From Streptomonospora salina (GTDB lineage: Bacteria > Actinomycetota > Actinomycetes > Streptosporangiales > Streptosporangiaceae), in the NCBI RefSeq assembly GCF_014204715.1, contig NZ_JACHLY010000001.1, positions 4,486,501 through 4,550,500 on the forward strand: DNA of 64,000 nucleotides. The letters run 5' to 3'. The notes beneath the pieces were generated by a model. The model ran no database searches. It had not been told where the DNA came from and worked only from the letters and a program-made list of their open reading frames with translations. The position numbers and the translations under genes were made by a program. How positions within the stretch are numbered: the first letter of the stretch is position 1; each line of letters starts with the position of its first letter. Shown piece after piece: positions 17,156 to 26,254 of the stretch.

Positions 17156-19252
17156 GTGGCTGAACTTCCCGATGTCGAAACCCTGCTCGCCGCCGCCGTC
17201 CGGTCCGTCGGCGGCACGCGCCGCGACGGCCAGGCCGCCATGGCCGAGGCGGTCACCACCGCCGTCGACACCGGCGAGCATCTCGTCGTGCAGGCGGGGA
17301 CCGGTACCGGGAAGTCGCTGGCCTACCTGGTGCCGGCCCTGCGCTACGCCTTGGCTGAGGACACCACGGCCGTGGTCACCACGGCCACTCTGGCTCTGCA
17401 GCGCCAGCTGATCGAACGCGACCTGCCGCGGTTGTCGGCCGCGCTGGCTCCGCTGCTGCACCGCGAGCCCACCTTCGCCGTCCTCAAGGGCCGGCGCAAC
17501 TACCTGTGCCGCCACCGCCTGAACGGCGCCGAGGCACCCGACGACGACACGGAGCTGTTCGACCCCCGGCAGCTGTCCTCCGTGGGACGCCAGGTCAAAC
17601 GGCTGCACGAATGGGCCGAGGAGACCGTCACCGGCGACCGCGACGAGCTCGCGCCCGGCGTCAGCGACCTCGCCTGGCGGCAGGTGTCGGTCTCGGCCAA
17701 CGAGTGCGTGGGCGCGTCGGTGTGCCCCTTCGGCCAGGAGTGCTTCTCCGAACAGGCTCGGGCCGAGGCCGGCGGCGCCGACATCGTCGTCACCAACCAC
17801 GCCATGCTGGCCGTTTCGGCCATGCAGGGGTACCAGCTGCTTCCCGAGCACGGGGTCCTCGTGATCGACGAGGCCCACGAGCTCGTCGACCGGGTCACGT
17901 CGGTGGCCACGGGCGAGCTGGGGGAGCGGGCCGTGGCCACCGCCGCCAAGCGCGCCTCCCGGTTGGCGGAGGCCGACCTCACCGAGCGGCTCGGCGAGTC
18001 CGGCGACGGCCTGGCGCTGATGTTCGGCGAGGCCGACGCCGGCCGGCTCGACCAGCTCCCCGATTCCCTGGCGGGGGCCGTGGCCGCCGTCCGCGACGCC
18101 GCCCACGCCTGCCTGACCGCCGTCCGCAGCGGCTCCACCGAACAGGACCCCGACCTCGCCACCGGGCGCAAGCAGGCGCTGGCGGCGCTGGAAGACGTGC
18201 ACGACACCGCGGTGCGGATCCTGGAGTCCTTCGAGCCGCCGCTGCGTGAGCGCACCGACGTCGTGTGGCTCGCGAAGGGGCCCAAGCAGTCCCCGACCCT
18301 GCAGGTGGCTCCGCTGGCCGTGAGCGGGCTGCTGCGCGAGAAGCTCTTCGGCGACCGCACCACGGTGGTGCTCACCTCGGCGACCCTGGCCCTGGGCGGA
18401 ACCTTCGCTCCGCTGGCCGCCCAGTGGGGGCTGGGGCGCGAGTCCACGGATGCGGCGACGGCGGCCGCCGCGGACGGATCGAGCGGCCCGGACGCATCCG
18501 CCGATCCGGACGTATCCGCCGACGGCGGCGGCGCCGACCGGGCGGAGGACCCGGACCGCGCCGCCGGCGAGCCCCGCTGGCGCGGCCTGGACGTCGGATC
18601 GCCCTTCGACCACGCCCGCAGCGGCATCCTGTACGTCGCCCGGCACCTGCCCCCGCCGGGGCGCGACGGGCTCGACTCCCGCTATCTGGACGAGATCACC
18701 GGCCTGGTCGAGGCCTCCGGCGGCCGTGCGCTGGGCCTGTTCTCGTCGATGCGCGCCGCCGCGCAGGCCGCAGAGGAGCTGCGCGAGCGCGTGGACGTTC
18801 CCGTCCTGTGCCAGGGCGAGGACTCCACCGGCCGCCTCGTCGAGGAGTTCGCCGAGGACGAGTCCTCCTGCCTGTTCGGCACGCTGTCGCTGTGGCAGGG
18901 CGTCGACGTCCCCGGCCCCTCGCTGCAGCTGGTCATCGTCGACCGCGTCCCGTTCCCGCGCCCCGACGATCCGCTCGCCTCGGCCCGTCAGCGCGCCGTC
19001 GGCGCCCGGGGCGGCAACGGCTTCATGGCGGTGGCGGCCACGCACGCCGCGCTGCTGCTGGCGCAGGGCACCGGCCGGCTACTGCGTTCGGCACAGGACC
19101 GCGGTGTGGTGGCGGTGCTCGACCCGCGGCTGGCCACCGCGCGCTACAGCGGGTTCCTGCGTTCCTCGCTTCCGCCGTACTGGGGCACCGCCGACCCCGA
19201 CGTCGCCCGGTCGGCGCTGCGCCGGCTCGCGCAGGCTCCGGCCGCGGACTGA
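17156..19252 (+). CDS. dinG: ATP-dependent DNA helicase, DinG/XPD-like superfamily 2
   Basis: A 698-residue helicase expected to unwind DNA 5' to 3'. Walker A GTGTGKS lies near residues 48-54 and the DEAH box at 238-241. Four cysteines (118, 184, 190, 196) are spaced like the iron-sulfur cluster ligands of XPD/DinG enzymes. The C-terminal helicase half has the GTLSLWQGVDVPG and QGTGRLLRS motifs. Residues about 431-470 are an Asp/Ala-rich low-complexity insertion not expected in the family core. GTG 17156 is preferred: TACTGT ends 8 nt upstream, suggesting a leaderless transcript. The next gene converges after only 14 bp. Confidence 0.88.
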   Translation: MAELPDVETLLAAAVRSVGGTRRDGQAAMAEAVTTAVDTGEHLVVQAGTGTGKSLAYLVPALRYALAEDTTAVVTTATLALQRQLIERDLPRLSAALAPLLHREPTFAVLKGRRNYLCRHRLNGAEAPDDDTELFDPRQLSSVGRQVKRLHEWAEETVTGDRDELAPGVSDLAWRQVSVSANECVGASVCPFGQECFSEQARAEAGGADIVVTNHAMLAVSAMQGYQLLPEHGVLVIDEAHELVDRVTSVATGELGERAVATAAKRASRLAEADLTERLGESGDGLALMFGEADAGRLDQLPDSLAGAVAAVRDAAHACLTAVRSGSTEQDPDLATGRKQALAALEDVHDTAVRILESFEPPLRERTDVVWLAKGPKQSPTLQVAPLAVSGLLREKLFGDRTTVVLTSATLALGGTFAPLAAQWGLGRESTDAATAAAADGSSGPDASADPDVSADGGGADRAEDPDRAAGEPRWRGLDVGSPFDHARSGILYVARHLPPPGRDGLDSRYLDEITGLVEASGGRALGLFSSMRAAAQAAEELRERVDVPVLCQGEDSTGRLVEEFAEDESSCLFGTLSLWQGVDVPGPSLQLVIVDRVPFPRPDDPLASARQRAVGARGGNGFMAVAATHAALLLAQGTGRLLRSAQDRGVVAVLDPRLATARYSGFLRSSLPPYWGTADPDVARSALRRLAQAPAAD

Positions 19253-19266
19253 ACCGGAAGCGGGGG

Positions 19267-19791
19267 TCAGCGCCGCAGGCGGTAGCCGAACAGCCGGACG
19301 GCGTATCCCGGGGTGTCGTCGTCGGCCGGCTGGATGTACCACCGGTCGTCGTTGTCGCCGATCGCCAGTTCGTTCCACATCAGGTCGATCAGTTTGAGCC
19401 GCGCCACGACCGAAGAACCGGGGTCGAGCACGATCGCATAGGAGTGGTCGGCCAGCCGCTGGGTGACCATGCCCACGGGCTGGCCGTCCCAGATGGCGGG
19501 CACCGGTGCGTGGCCGATGTCGACGCCGCACAACCGGAGCTGCTCGACCTCCTCGTCCAGGGCTTCGGCGGCCATCGCCTGGTCGAGGTCGAGGGCCTCC
19601 TCCAGCTCGTCGCGCTCCTCGTCGTCGCGCAGGTAGGCGTGGTAGGTGCGGTGTCCGCAGGCGCGGCACAGTCGCCAGACGACGCACCGGGCGAGCCCGT
19701 AGGCCGACTGCGCCTCGCCGATCGCCCGATAGGCGCTGACCATCCGGCTCGTACCGCATTCACAGCACAAGGCGGTGAGATCCTGCTTCAT
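19267..19791 (-). CDS. zinc-ribbon-containing hypothetical protein
   Basis: A 174-residue protein with likely zinc ligands: Cys9-x2-Cys12 and Cys42-x2-Cys45, with Cys36 and His47 nearby. An acidic helical stretch follows (EERDELEEALDLDQ), then a beta-rich C-terminal half. Start ATG 19791 follows a strong GGAGGGGG sequence. The N-terminal part resembles zinc ribbons of small transcription- or nucleic-acid-associated proteins, but I do not recognise the family and give no function. It converges with the helicase gene and is 146 bp downstream of the AI-2E family gene on the same strand. Confidence 0.75.
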   Translation of the reverse strand: MKQDLTALCCECGTSRMVSAYRAIGEAQSAYGLARCVVWRLCRACGHRTYHAYLRDDEERDELEEALDLDQAMAAEALDEEVEQLRLCGVDIGHAPVPAIWDGQPVGMVTQRLADHSYAIVLDPGSSVVARLKLIDLMWNELAIGDNDDRWYIQPADDDTPGYAVRLFGYRLRR

Positions 19792-19937
19792 CCTTAGTCC
19801 CCCTCCCATGGTGAGTATGCGATGCCGGACCCTGATTAGGGAACCCGGCCGCCCGAGGAACCGCGGCGATCCGCCGTCGCCACCAGCCCGAAAACCCGGC
19901 GGCTCCGGGTGTCCGGAAGGCGGGGAATCGGTGCGCG

Positions 19938-21260
19938 TCAGCGTGGCGCGGAGTCCTGGTCCGCGCTGTCGGCGCCGCTGCCGCCGCCGCGGCGGGTGAG
20001 CGAGGCGGGCGCGGCGGACCGCAGGCGGGCGAGCAGCCGCGCGAGTCCGGCGGCCCCGGCACCGCCGGCGGGGGCGGCGGGGACGGCGGCGCCGCTCTCC
20101 GCGGCGCCGTCCGCGGCCGGGGCGGCCTCCTGCTCGGATCCGTCGCCGGGCACTCCGGATACGTCGGCGGAGCCCCCCGGACCCAGGAGCGGATGCTCGG
20201 CGACCTGGTAGCGGCGGATGTAGACGCTCAAAAACGCCTGCAGACTGGCGCCGGCCGGCAGCGCCAGCAGCGCGCCCGGGACCCCCAGGACCGCGGCTCC
20301 GGCGAGGACCGCGCCGAAGGCCACAGCGGGGTGCATGTCCAGTGTCCGCGCGGTGATCCGCGGCTGGAGCAGGTAGTTCTCGAACTGCTGGTAGACCACG
20401 ACGAAGACCAGCATCCACAGCGCCGGCCAGGCGCCCTGCATCAGCGCGACCAGCACCGGCACGGCCCCGCCGATGTAGGTGCCCACGGTCGGGATGAACT
20501 GGGAGAGGACACCCACCCACAGCGCCAGAGCGAACGCGTAATGGATGTCCAGAACGACCAGGGCCAGGTAGTGGGCGATCGTCGCGATCAGCGCCAGCAG
20601 CGCGCGGGAGTAGATGTAGCCGCCCGTCTTGCTGATGGCGATCTCCCAGGCGCGCAGCACCTCGCTCTGCGTCCGCGGCGGCAGCACCGAGCAGATCGTC
20701 CGCCGGAACCGGGGCCCGTCGGCGGTCAGATAGAAGGTGAACAGCGCGATCGTCAACCCGTTGAACAGCAGCGACAGCAGCGTCGTGCCGGCGCCCCAGG
20801 CGTTCTCGGCGAGGCTGGAGGCGTACTGGTCGACCAGCCCGGTGGCGTCGGTGATCTCGCTGAGCAGCGTGTTGGGGGAGAAGCTGGTGTTGAACGTGAC
20901 GTTGACCCAGTTCAGCAGGCCGCGGCTCATCACGGGGACCTGGTCGATGAACTCCAGGACCTGGCCGATGAGCATCGACCCCAGGACCGAGAAGAACGCC
21001 CCCACCATCGTGACGACGCCCAGCATCACCGCGCCGGTGGCGGGACCGCGCGGCCAGCGGTGGCTGTGCAGCCAATTGACCGCCGGCTCCAGCGCCAGCG
21101 CGAGGAACAGCGACACCAGCAGGAGCACCAGCAGACCCCGAAGCTGCAGGAACAGCCACCCCGCGACCGCGAAGGCGACGACGGTCCAGGCGATCAGCAT
21201 CAGCGCTCGCGGCAGCCACGGGGGCACGCCGTTCTTGCCAGCTGGATCCGGGGCCGTCAT
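19938..21260 (-). CDS. AI-2E family transporter (TqsA/YdiK-like permease)
   Basis: A 440-residue integral membrane protein of the AI-2E (UPF0118/PerM) family. Paired N-terminal helices (about 17-60), another hairpin, a soluble middle region, and the conserved QFIPTVGTYIGG, VVYQQFENYLLQPRI and GVPGALLALPAGA segments are present. The final 90 residues are a Gly/Ala-rich cytoplasmic tail that is long for the family. Despite the name, few members transport autoinducer-2; others move sodium or protons or are uncharacterised. ATG 21260 starts the conserved region. Confidence 0.85.
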   Translation of the reverse strand: MTAPDPAGKNGVPPWLPRALMLIAWTVVAFAVAGWLFLQLRGLLVLLLVSLFLALALEPAVNWLHSHRWPRGPATGAVMLGVVTMVGAFFSVLGSMLIGQVLEFIDQVPVMSRGLLNWVNVTFNTSFSPNTLLSEITDATGLVDQYASSLAENAWGAGTTLLSLLFNGLTIALFTFYLTADGPRFRRTICSVLPPRTQSEVLRAWEIAISKTGGYIYSRALLALIATIAHYLALVVLDIHYAFALALWVGVLSQFIPTVGTYIGGAVPVLVALMQGAWPALWMLVFVVVYQQFENYLLQPRITARTLDMHPAVAFGAVLAGAAVLGVPGALLALPAGASLQAFLSVYIRRYQVAEHPLLGPGGSADVSGVPGDGSEQEAAPAADGAAESGAAVPAAPAGGAGAAGLARLLARLRSAAPASLTRRGGGSGADSADQDSAPR

Positions 21261-21405
21261 GAGCGCGGGTCGCCTTCCTGCCGCCGAGCGCAGGGCTCGG
21301 TTCACTGCTGCGCGGAGGAGCCGGGTGGACTGCGGCCGCGGGGCCGCGCCCGCCTCCACCGCCGGGGCCGGCGGCGGGGCGGCGCAGGCGGTGCCGTCCT
21401 GGTGC

Positions 21406-21831
21406 CTACTCGTCCATCGAGAGGCCGCGCTTGTTGCGCGCGGTCCAGTCGCGCATGCGCTGCGGATAGCCGACGACGTGAACGTCGTGGACCGGGGCCG
21501 CCAGGTTGCGGGCGACCCTGTGGATGACCTGGGGCGATCCGACGCGGCGGCGGATCCACTCGCCGTCGGTCGCCACGGCCACCGCCGTGGTGCCGGTGGC
21601 GAAGGTCTCGGGTTCGACGAAGAACTCCACGCCCACCTTGCTGCCGTGGAAATCCATCAGCGCGCGGATATCGGAGTCCTCGGCAGCACGGTCGAAACGG
21701 GCCTTGCTCTGGCGCCTCGCCTTGCGGAGCCCGAACCGGTCTTTCGTCTTGCGGAGCCCCAACCGGTCTCGCCATCCCATATGCCGTCTGCGCTCCCGTC
21801 GCTGCCGCCGCGTACCCGCGGCCTCGTCCAT
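21406..21831 (-). CDS. hypothetical protein
   Basis: A 141-residue soluble protein of unknown function. Residues 5-50 are very basic and contain two copies of a short unit (RLGLRKTK, RFGLRKAR). The rest is a mixed alpha/beta region with FFVEPETFATGTTAVAVATDGEWIRRRVG and a VHVVGYPQRMRDW end. ATG 21831 follows GGGAGCGAC, a good ribosome site; codon use matches neighbours. It lies 145 bp upstream of the AI-2E family gene on the same strand and diverges from a TPR-like gene. Confidence 0.7.
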   Translation of the reverse strand: MDEAAGTRRQRRERRRHMGWRDRLGLRKTKDRFGLRKARRQSKARFDRAAEDSDIRALMDFHGSKVGVEFFVEPETFATGTTAVAVATDGEWIRRRVGSPQVIHRVARNLAAPVHDVHVVGYPQRMRDWTARNKRGLSMDE

Positions 21832-22012
21832 GTCGCTCCCCCGGTCCGCATTCGAGTCTATCCGCCGATACCGCCATCGGATTCGGGCGTTTTCCCCGCC
21901 CCCGGGTGATCGCGCTGCTACGTTCGGTTGCATCCCTCAGCGGTGTCGACGCGGCCGCGAGCGCCGCAGGGGCCCGGACCGGCACGGAGGAGATCAGAGG
22001 GGGTCTGCATCC

Positions 22013-23539
22013 ATGGCGCTGTGGAGATGGCTGGGCGAGACCGCACGGGAGCTGCGGGCCGACGGCCAGGGGGAGCTGGCCGAAAGCCTGGTACGGCTCG
22101 CCCAGATGGCCGCCGAAGGCCAGGCCGACGCCGCGGACGACGCCCGGCCGGCGGCCGAGCGGGCGGCCCGGGCAGCCTCCGCGCCGAGCTGGGCCGCACC
22201 TCTGATGGGGCACTGGCCGCTGGCCGCGCGGGTCGGCGACCGCGCCGAAGGCCGGACCGCGCTGCCCGGGGCGCTGGCGCGCCTGCGCGCCTCCCACGCC
22301 GGCGGCGACGACGGTGCGGGCGGCGCCGCGGCCGGGTGCGCTCCGGCCGCCTGCTCCGCCGAACCCGTGCTGGCCTGCTACGCCAACATCGACGGCCCCG
22401 GCCACGTGGTCGACCGCGCCACGCTGGTGGCCGAGAGCCTCGGCCACACCCGGCCCGGCGAACCCGCCTGGGAGGCGCTGGTGCTGGCCCAGGCCGACAT
22501 GCTCGTCGACGACGATCGCCCCGACGAGGCGATCCGCGAGCTCGACGCCCGCGCCGCCGCGGCCCGCGACGGCGGGCCGGGCGTCAGCCTGGACTACGCC
22601 TTCGGCTACGTGCGCGCCTTGCGCCACCTCGACCGCTACGACGAGGCGCTGTCGGCGCTGGAGCGGGTGGAGTCCGGGATGACCGCCGCCTGGCCGGGCG
22701 GGGCGGCCCGCGCGGCGGCACGCCGCCGCTTGGATATGGAACGCGCCCGGGTGCTGGCATGGCTGGCGCGCGCCGGCCGGTGCGACCGCGAGGAGGCCCG
22801 CGCGGCGCTGCCCGAGCGGCGCGAGGCCGACGCCCATCCGCGCCTGCGGACGGCCTGGGCGGAGGCGGCGGAGCACCTGGTCGCCGCGGGGGCACTGGAC
22901 AACGACTGGCGGCTGGGCACCGCGCTGACCGCGTGGTCGCGCTACTTCGAGCGCGTCGGTTCCGACCGGCTGTGCCTGCGGGTGGGGCTGACCGCTGCGC
23001 GCTTGGGGGTGGCCCGCGGGGCCCGCTGGACGGCCGACACCGCGCTGAGGCGCAGCGAGCGCGCCCTGGAGCGGGTGCGGCGCGCCGACGAGGAGGCCGG
23101 CGACCTCGACGAAGTCCGCGCCGACGCCGCCCGCCGCGGCCCCCGGGAGATGCCCGTGCCCGCCGCCGAGGTGCTGGCGCTGCTGCGCGGGCAGTCGCCG
23201 GAGGAGGTCGATCCCGAGTACCAGGCCGATCTGGTGACGGCGGCGCTCCGGGAGCGCCCCGGCGACCCCGCGCTGCTCAACGCGCTGGGCCAAGTCGGGC
23301 GCACCCTGGGGCTCACCGACGCCGCGGCCGAACTGCACTGGCCGCGGGTGCGCTCGGCCCCCGGCGACCGGAAGGCCGCGCTGTCGCTGTTGGAGACGCT
23401 GCTGGCGGACGAGGACACCGCGGGCATGCGCACCCTGGTCCGCCATCTCACCGGCGCCGCGCTGGGCCCGGGAGGGACCGGGACCGCCCCCGGCGCCGCC
23501 GGCACGGCGGTGTCGCCCGCCGGAGCCCCCGTCGGCTGA
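22013..23539 (+). CDS. TPR-like repeat protein
   Basis: A 508-residue, mostly helical, soluble protein. Repeated helical pairs such as AWEALVLAQADMLVDDDRPDEAIREL and YVRALRHLDRYDEALSALERVE look like tetratricopeptide repeats, covering about residues 150-330. A second helical region lies near 395-485. It has no catalytic motif, signal peptide or membrane span. Ala and Arg dominate. Such proteins are usually protein-binding scaffolds; the partner is unknown. ATG 22013 follows GGAGGAGATCAGAGG. It converges with the racemase-like gene. Confidence 0.7.
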   Translation: MALWRWLGETARELRADGQGELAESLVRLAQMAAEGQADAADDARPAAERAARAASAPSWAAPLMGHWPLAARVGDRAEGRTALPGALARLRASHAGGDDGAGGAAAGCAPAACSAEPVLACYANIDGPGHVVDRATLVAESLGHTRPGEPAWEALVLAQADMLVDDDRPDEAIRELDARAAAARDGGPGVSLDYAFGYVRALRHLDRYDEALSALERVESGMTAAWPGGAARAAARRRLDMERARVLAWLARAGRCDREEARAALPERREADAHPRLRTAWAEAAEHLVAAGALDNDWRLGTALTAWSRYFERVGSDRLCLRVGLTAARLGVARGARWTADTALRRSERALERVRRADEEAGDLDEVRADAARRGPREMPVPAAEVLALLRGQSPEEVDPEYQADLVTAALRERPGDPALLNALGQVGRTLGLTDAAAELHWPRVRSAPGDRKAALSLLETLLADEDTAGMRTLVRHLTGAALGPGGTGTAPGAAGTAVSPAGAPVG

Positions 23540-23625
23540 GCACCCGCCCCTGGAGCGGGGCGCCCCGGCGCCGGTGACCGTGCGTCCTGAAGGCCGTCGG
23601 CGGGCAGGCGGACCGAACCGGCCGG

Positions 23626-24420
23626 TCAGCCCTGGAGGGCGCGGGCCAGGTCCTGCCCGGGTGCATACGCCAGGGCCTCCTCCGGCAGCGCGACGGGGCG
23701 GCCGCTGGCCAGGACGGTGACGGTACCCGTGGGCGCGAGGGCGGGAGCCGGAGCCGATCCGAGGCGGCGCAGGGTCTGGGCCGCCACCGCCTCGGCCGCG
23801 GTGTAGAGTTCGGCCCGGCCCGCCAGAGCGTCCGATACCGCCTTCTGGACCAGGTCGTAATGGGTGCAGCCGAGCACCACGGCAGCGGCATCCGGCGAGG
23901 TGCGCCCGGCTGCGTGGTCGACCGCCGCTTCCACGGCGCCCGGATCGGCCGACTCGATCGCCTCGGCCAGGCCCGGACACGGCACCGATTCGATCTCCAC
24001 CCCCTGGCCGAACTCCTCGATGAGGCCCTGCTGGTAGTGGCTGCGGGAGGTGGCCACCGTCGCCCACACGGCGACCGGCCCTCCGCGCGCGGCGGCGGGC
24101 TTGATCGGCGGCACGGTGCCGACCACCGGGATCCGCGGTTCGAACGCGGCGCGCAGCGACGCCAGCCCGTGCACCGAGGCCGTGTTGCACGGCACCACGA
24201 TCGCGTCGAGCGCGGCGTGCTCCCGGCCCGCGTCGGCGGCGTCCAGCGCCGCCCGGGCGCCGTCCAGCACCCGGCCTACGATCGCTTCCGGGGCGCGTGA
24301 ACCCCAGGGCATGTGGTCGGGGTCCATGGAGAGCACCAGATCGGCGTCGGGCCGCGCCGCGCGCACGGCGGCGACGGTCGAGAGCATGCCGATCCCGGAA
24401 TCGATGAAAGCGATGCGCAC
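23626..24420 (-). CDS. aspartate/glutamate racemase superfamily protein
   Basis: A 264-residue member of the Asp/Glu racemase superfamily. The N-terminal DSGIGMLSTVAAVR corresponds to the MurI DSGVGG loop. The two catalytic cysteine regions are present: PCNTAS near the middle and GCTHYDL in the second half. Length and layout match glutamate racemase, which makes D-Glu for peptidoglycan, but DSGIGMLS differs from the usual MurI sequence, so it may be a paralogue with another substrate. GTG 24420 is 7 nt after TAGGAT, suggesting a leaderless mRNA. Confidence 0.75.
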   Translation of the reverse strand: MRIAFIDSGIGMLSTVAAVRAARPDADLVLSMDPDHMPWGSRAPEAIVGRVLDGARAALDAADAGREHAALDAIVVPCNTASVHGLASLRAAFEPRIPVVGTVPPIKPAAARGGPVAVWATVATSRSHYQQGLIEEFGQGVEIESVPCPGLAEAIESADPGAVEAAVDHAAGRTSPDAAAVVLGCTHYDLVQKAVSDALAGRAELYTAAEAVAAQTLRRLGSAPAPALAPTGTVTVLASGRPVALPEEALAYAPGQDLARALQG

Positions 24421-24777
24421 GTCGCCGATCCTACGCCGTGCCGCGTGCGCCCGGTGGCACGGAATCCGCGGCGCGGGGTGCGTCGCGGGCGTGCCGCCGA
24501 CCGTCCGGCGGCCGGACCCGCGCCGCTTCGCGCGCGGGAGGTATCGGCGCGCTCGAATCCGGGAATCGCACAGGGAGGCGCCGGGGCCGGTTCCGGCCGG
24601 TCGGGGGCCGCGGCGGCGCCCCCGACCTGGGGCCGGAAGGTGGGTTGTACTGGTCACACGCCTGATCGGGCTACCGGCGGGTAAAAGGGGAATAGTGTGT
24701 TCCACGGCCTGCCGCAGGATCGGCAGCGCGGCACGACGGCAGCGGCGCGAACGTGCGCCGAGCGGGTTGAGAAGCGG
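24421..24777. other. 357-bp divergent promoter region, racemase versus FAD oxidoreductase
   Basis: It contains the presumed leaderless promoter of the racemase gene near 24427-24432 (reverse strand TAGGAT). The frame of the oxidoreductase is open from GTG 24697, so its start could be there, but the residues before 24778 do not look conserved. No other gene is seen. Confidence 0.4.
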
Positions 24778-26202
24778 GTGAGAGCGATTCGTCAGTCATC
24801 GCAGCGGGACTTCGCCGATCACGTCGAGGCCGTGCAGCGCCTTCGGCGCGACTACGCGCAGCTGCCCGTCGACGCCCCGGTCCGGCTGGCCAAGCCCACC
24901 TCCAACCTGTTCCGGTTCCGCGACTCCGCCGACACGCCCCGACTCGACGTTTCGGCGTTCAACCGGGTGCTGGCCGTCGATCCCGTCGAACGGGTCGCCG
25001 AGGTCGGCGGTATGACGACGTACGAGGACCTGGTGGCGGCGACTCTGCCGCACGGCCTCATGCCGACGGTGGTGCCGCAGCTGCGCACCATCACCCTCGG
25101 CGGCGCGGTCACCGGGCTGGGAATCGAGTCCTCCTCGTTCCGCAACGGCCTGCCGCACGAGGCGGTCGAGGAGATCGAGATCCTCACCGGATCCGGCGAC
25201 GTCGTCACCGCCCGCCGCGACAACGAGCACAGCGAGCTGTTCTACGGATTCCCCAACTCCTACGGAACCCTGGGCTACAGCCTGCGCCTGCGCATCGAGC
25301 TGGAGCCGGTCAAGCCCTACGTCCACCTGCGCCACCTGCGGTTCGGCAGCGGCAAGGAGGCGATGGAGGCCCTCGAGCGGATCTGCTCCGATGCCGAATA
25401 CCGGGGGGAGCGTGCCGACTTCGTCGACGGTGTCGCCTTCGGCCCCGGCGAGCTGTACCTCACCCTGGCCTCCTTCGTCGACAAGGCGCCCTGGACCAGC
25501 GACTACACCGGTTCCGACATCTACTACCGGTCCATTCCGCGCTACGCGGAGCCCGGCCCGGGCGACTACCTCACCGTCCACGACTACCTGTGGCGCTGGG
25601 ACACCGACTGGTTCTGGTGCTCGGGCGCTTTCGGGCTGAACAACCCGACGGTGCGCCGGCTGTGGCCGCGGTCGCTGAAGCGCTCCGACGTCTACCGCAA
25701 GCTCGTGGCCTGGGACCGGCGCACCGACTTCAGCCGGCTGCTCGACCACTACCGCGGCCGCCCCCAGCAGGAGCCGGTGATCCAGGACGTCGAGGTCGGC
25801 GTCGAACGCGGTGCGGAGTTCCTCGACTTCTTCCATTCCGAGGTCGGCATGTCGCCGATCTGGATGTGCCCCCTGCGCCTGCGCGAGAACGTCGAGCCGG
25901 CCGCAGGGCGCGCACACGTGTGGCCGCTGTACCCGCTGGAGCGGGAGCGGCTCTATGTCAACTTCGGGTTCTGGGGAATGGTCCCCATGCAGCCCGGGCA
26001 GCGGCGGGCCCACCACAACCGGTCGGTCGAGGAGGAGGTCTCGCGGCTGGGCGGACACAAGTCGCTGTACTCGGACGCGTTCTATTCCGAGGACGAGTTC
26101 TGGCGGTTGTACAACGGCGAGGGCTACCTGAGGCTCAAGCACGCCTACGACCCCGACGAGCGGCTCCTGGACCTCTACGCCAAGTGCGTGGGCAACAAGT
26201 GA
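24778..26202 (+). CDS. FAD-binding oxidoreductase, probable 10-methylene fatty acyl reductase
   Basis: A 474-residue FAD-linked oxidoreductase with a PCMH-type (FAD_binding_4) domain: VAEVGGMTTYEDLV, then the flavin-binding TLGGAVTGLGIESSSFRNG, about residues 75-125. The C-terminal half has YVNFGFWGMVP and RLKHAYDPDERLLDLYAKCV, as in DIMINUTO/DWARF-like members. It is 52 bp upstream of a cyclopropane-synthase-like methyltransferase. In actinobacteria this pair (called tmsA-tmsB, or bfaB-bfaA in mycobacteria) makes 10-methyl branched acids such as tuberculostearic acid: the methyltransferase forms a 10-methylene acyl group and this enzyme reduces it. The role is inferred from family and pairing. 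The start may instead be GTG 24697. Confidence 0.78.
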   Translation: MRAIRQSSQRDFADHVEAVQRLRRDYAQLPVDAPVRLAKPTSNLFRFRDSADTPRLDVSAFNRVLAVDPVERVAEVGGMTTYEDLVAATLPHGLMPTVVPQLRTITLGGAVTGLGIESSSFRNGLPHEAVEEIEILTGSGDVVTARRDNEHSELFYGFPNSYGTLGYSLRLRIELEPVKPYVHLRHLRFGSGKEAMEALERICSDAEYRGERADFVDGVAFGPGELYLTLASFVDKAPWTSDYTGSDIYYRSIPRYAEPGPGDYLTVHDYLWRWDTDWFWCSGAFGLNNPTVRRLWPRSLKRSDVYRKLVAWDRRTDFSRLLDHYRGRPQQEPVIQDVEVGVERGAEFLDFFHSEVGMSPIWMCPLRLRENVEPAAGRAHVWPLYPLERERLYVNFGFWGMVPMQPGQRRAHHNRSVEEEVSRLGGHKSLYSDAFYSEDEFWRLYNGEGYLRLKHAYDPDERLLDLYAKCVGNK

Positions 26203-26254
26203 GGCGCCGGCCCACCGTGCGGTGTGGGCGGGCGCGGGTGAGAAGGGAAGAAGA

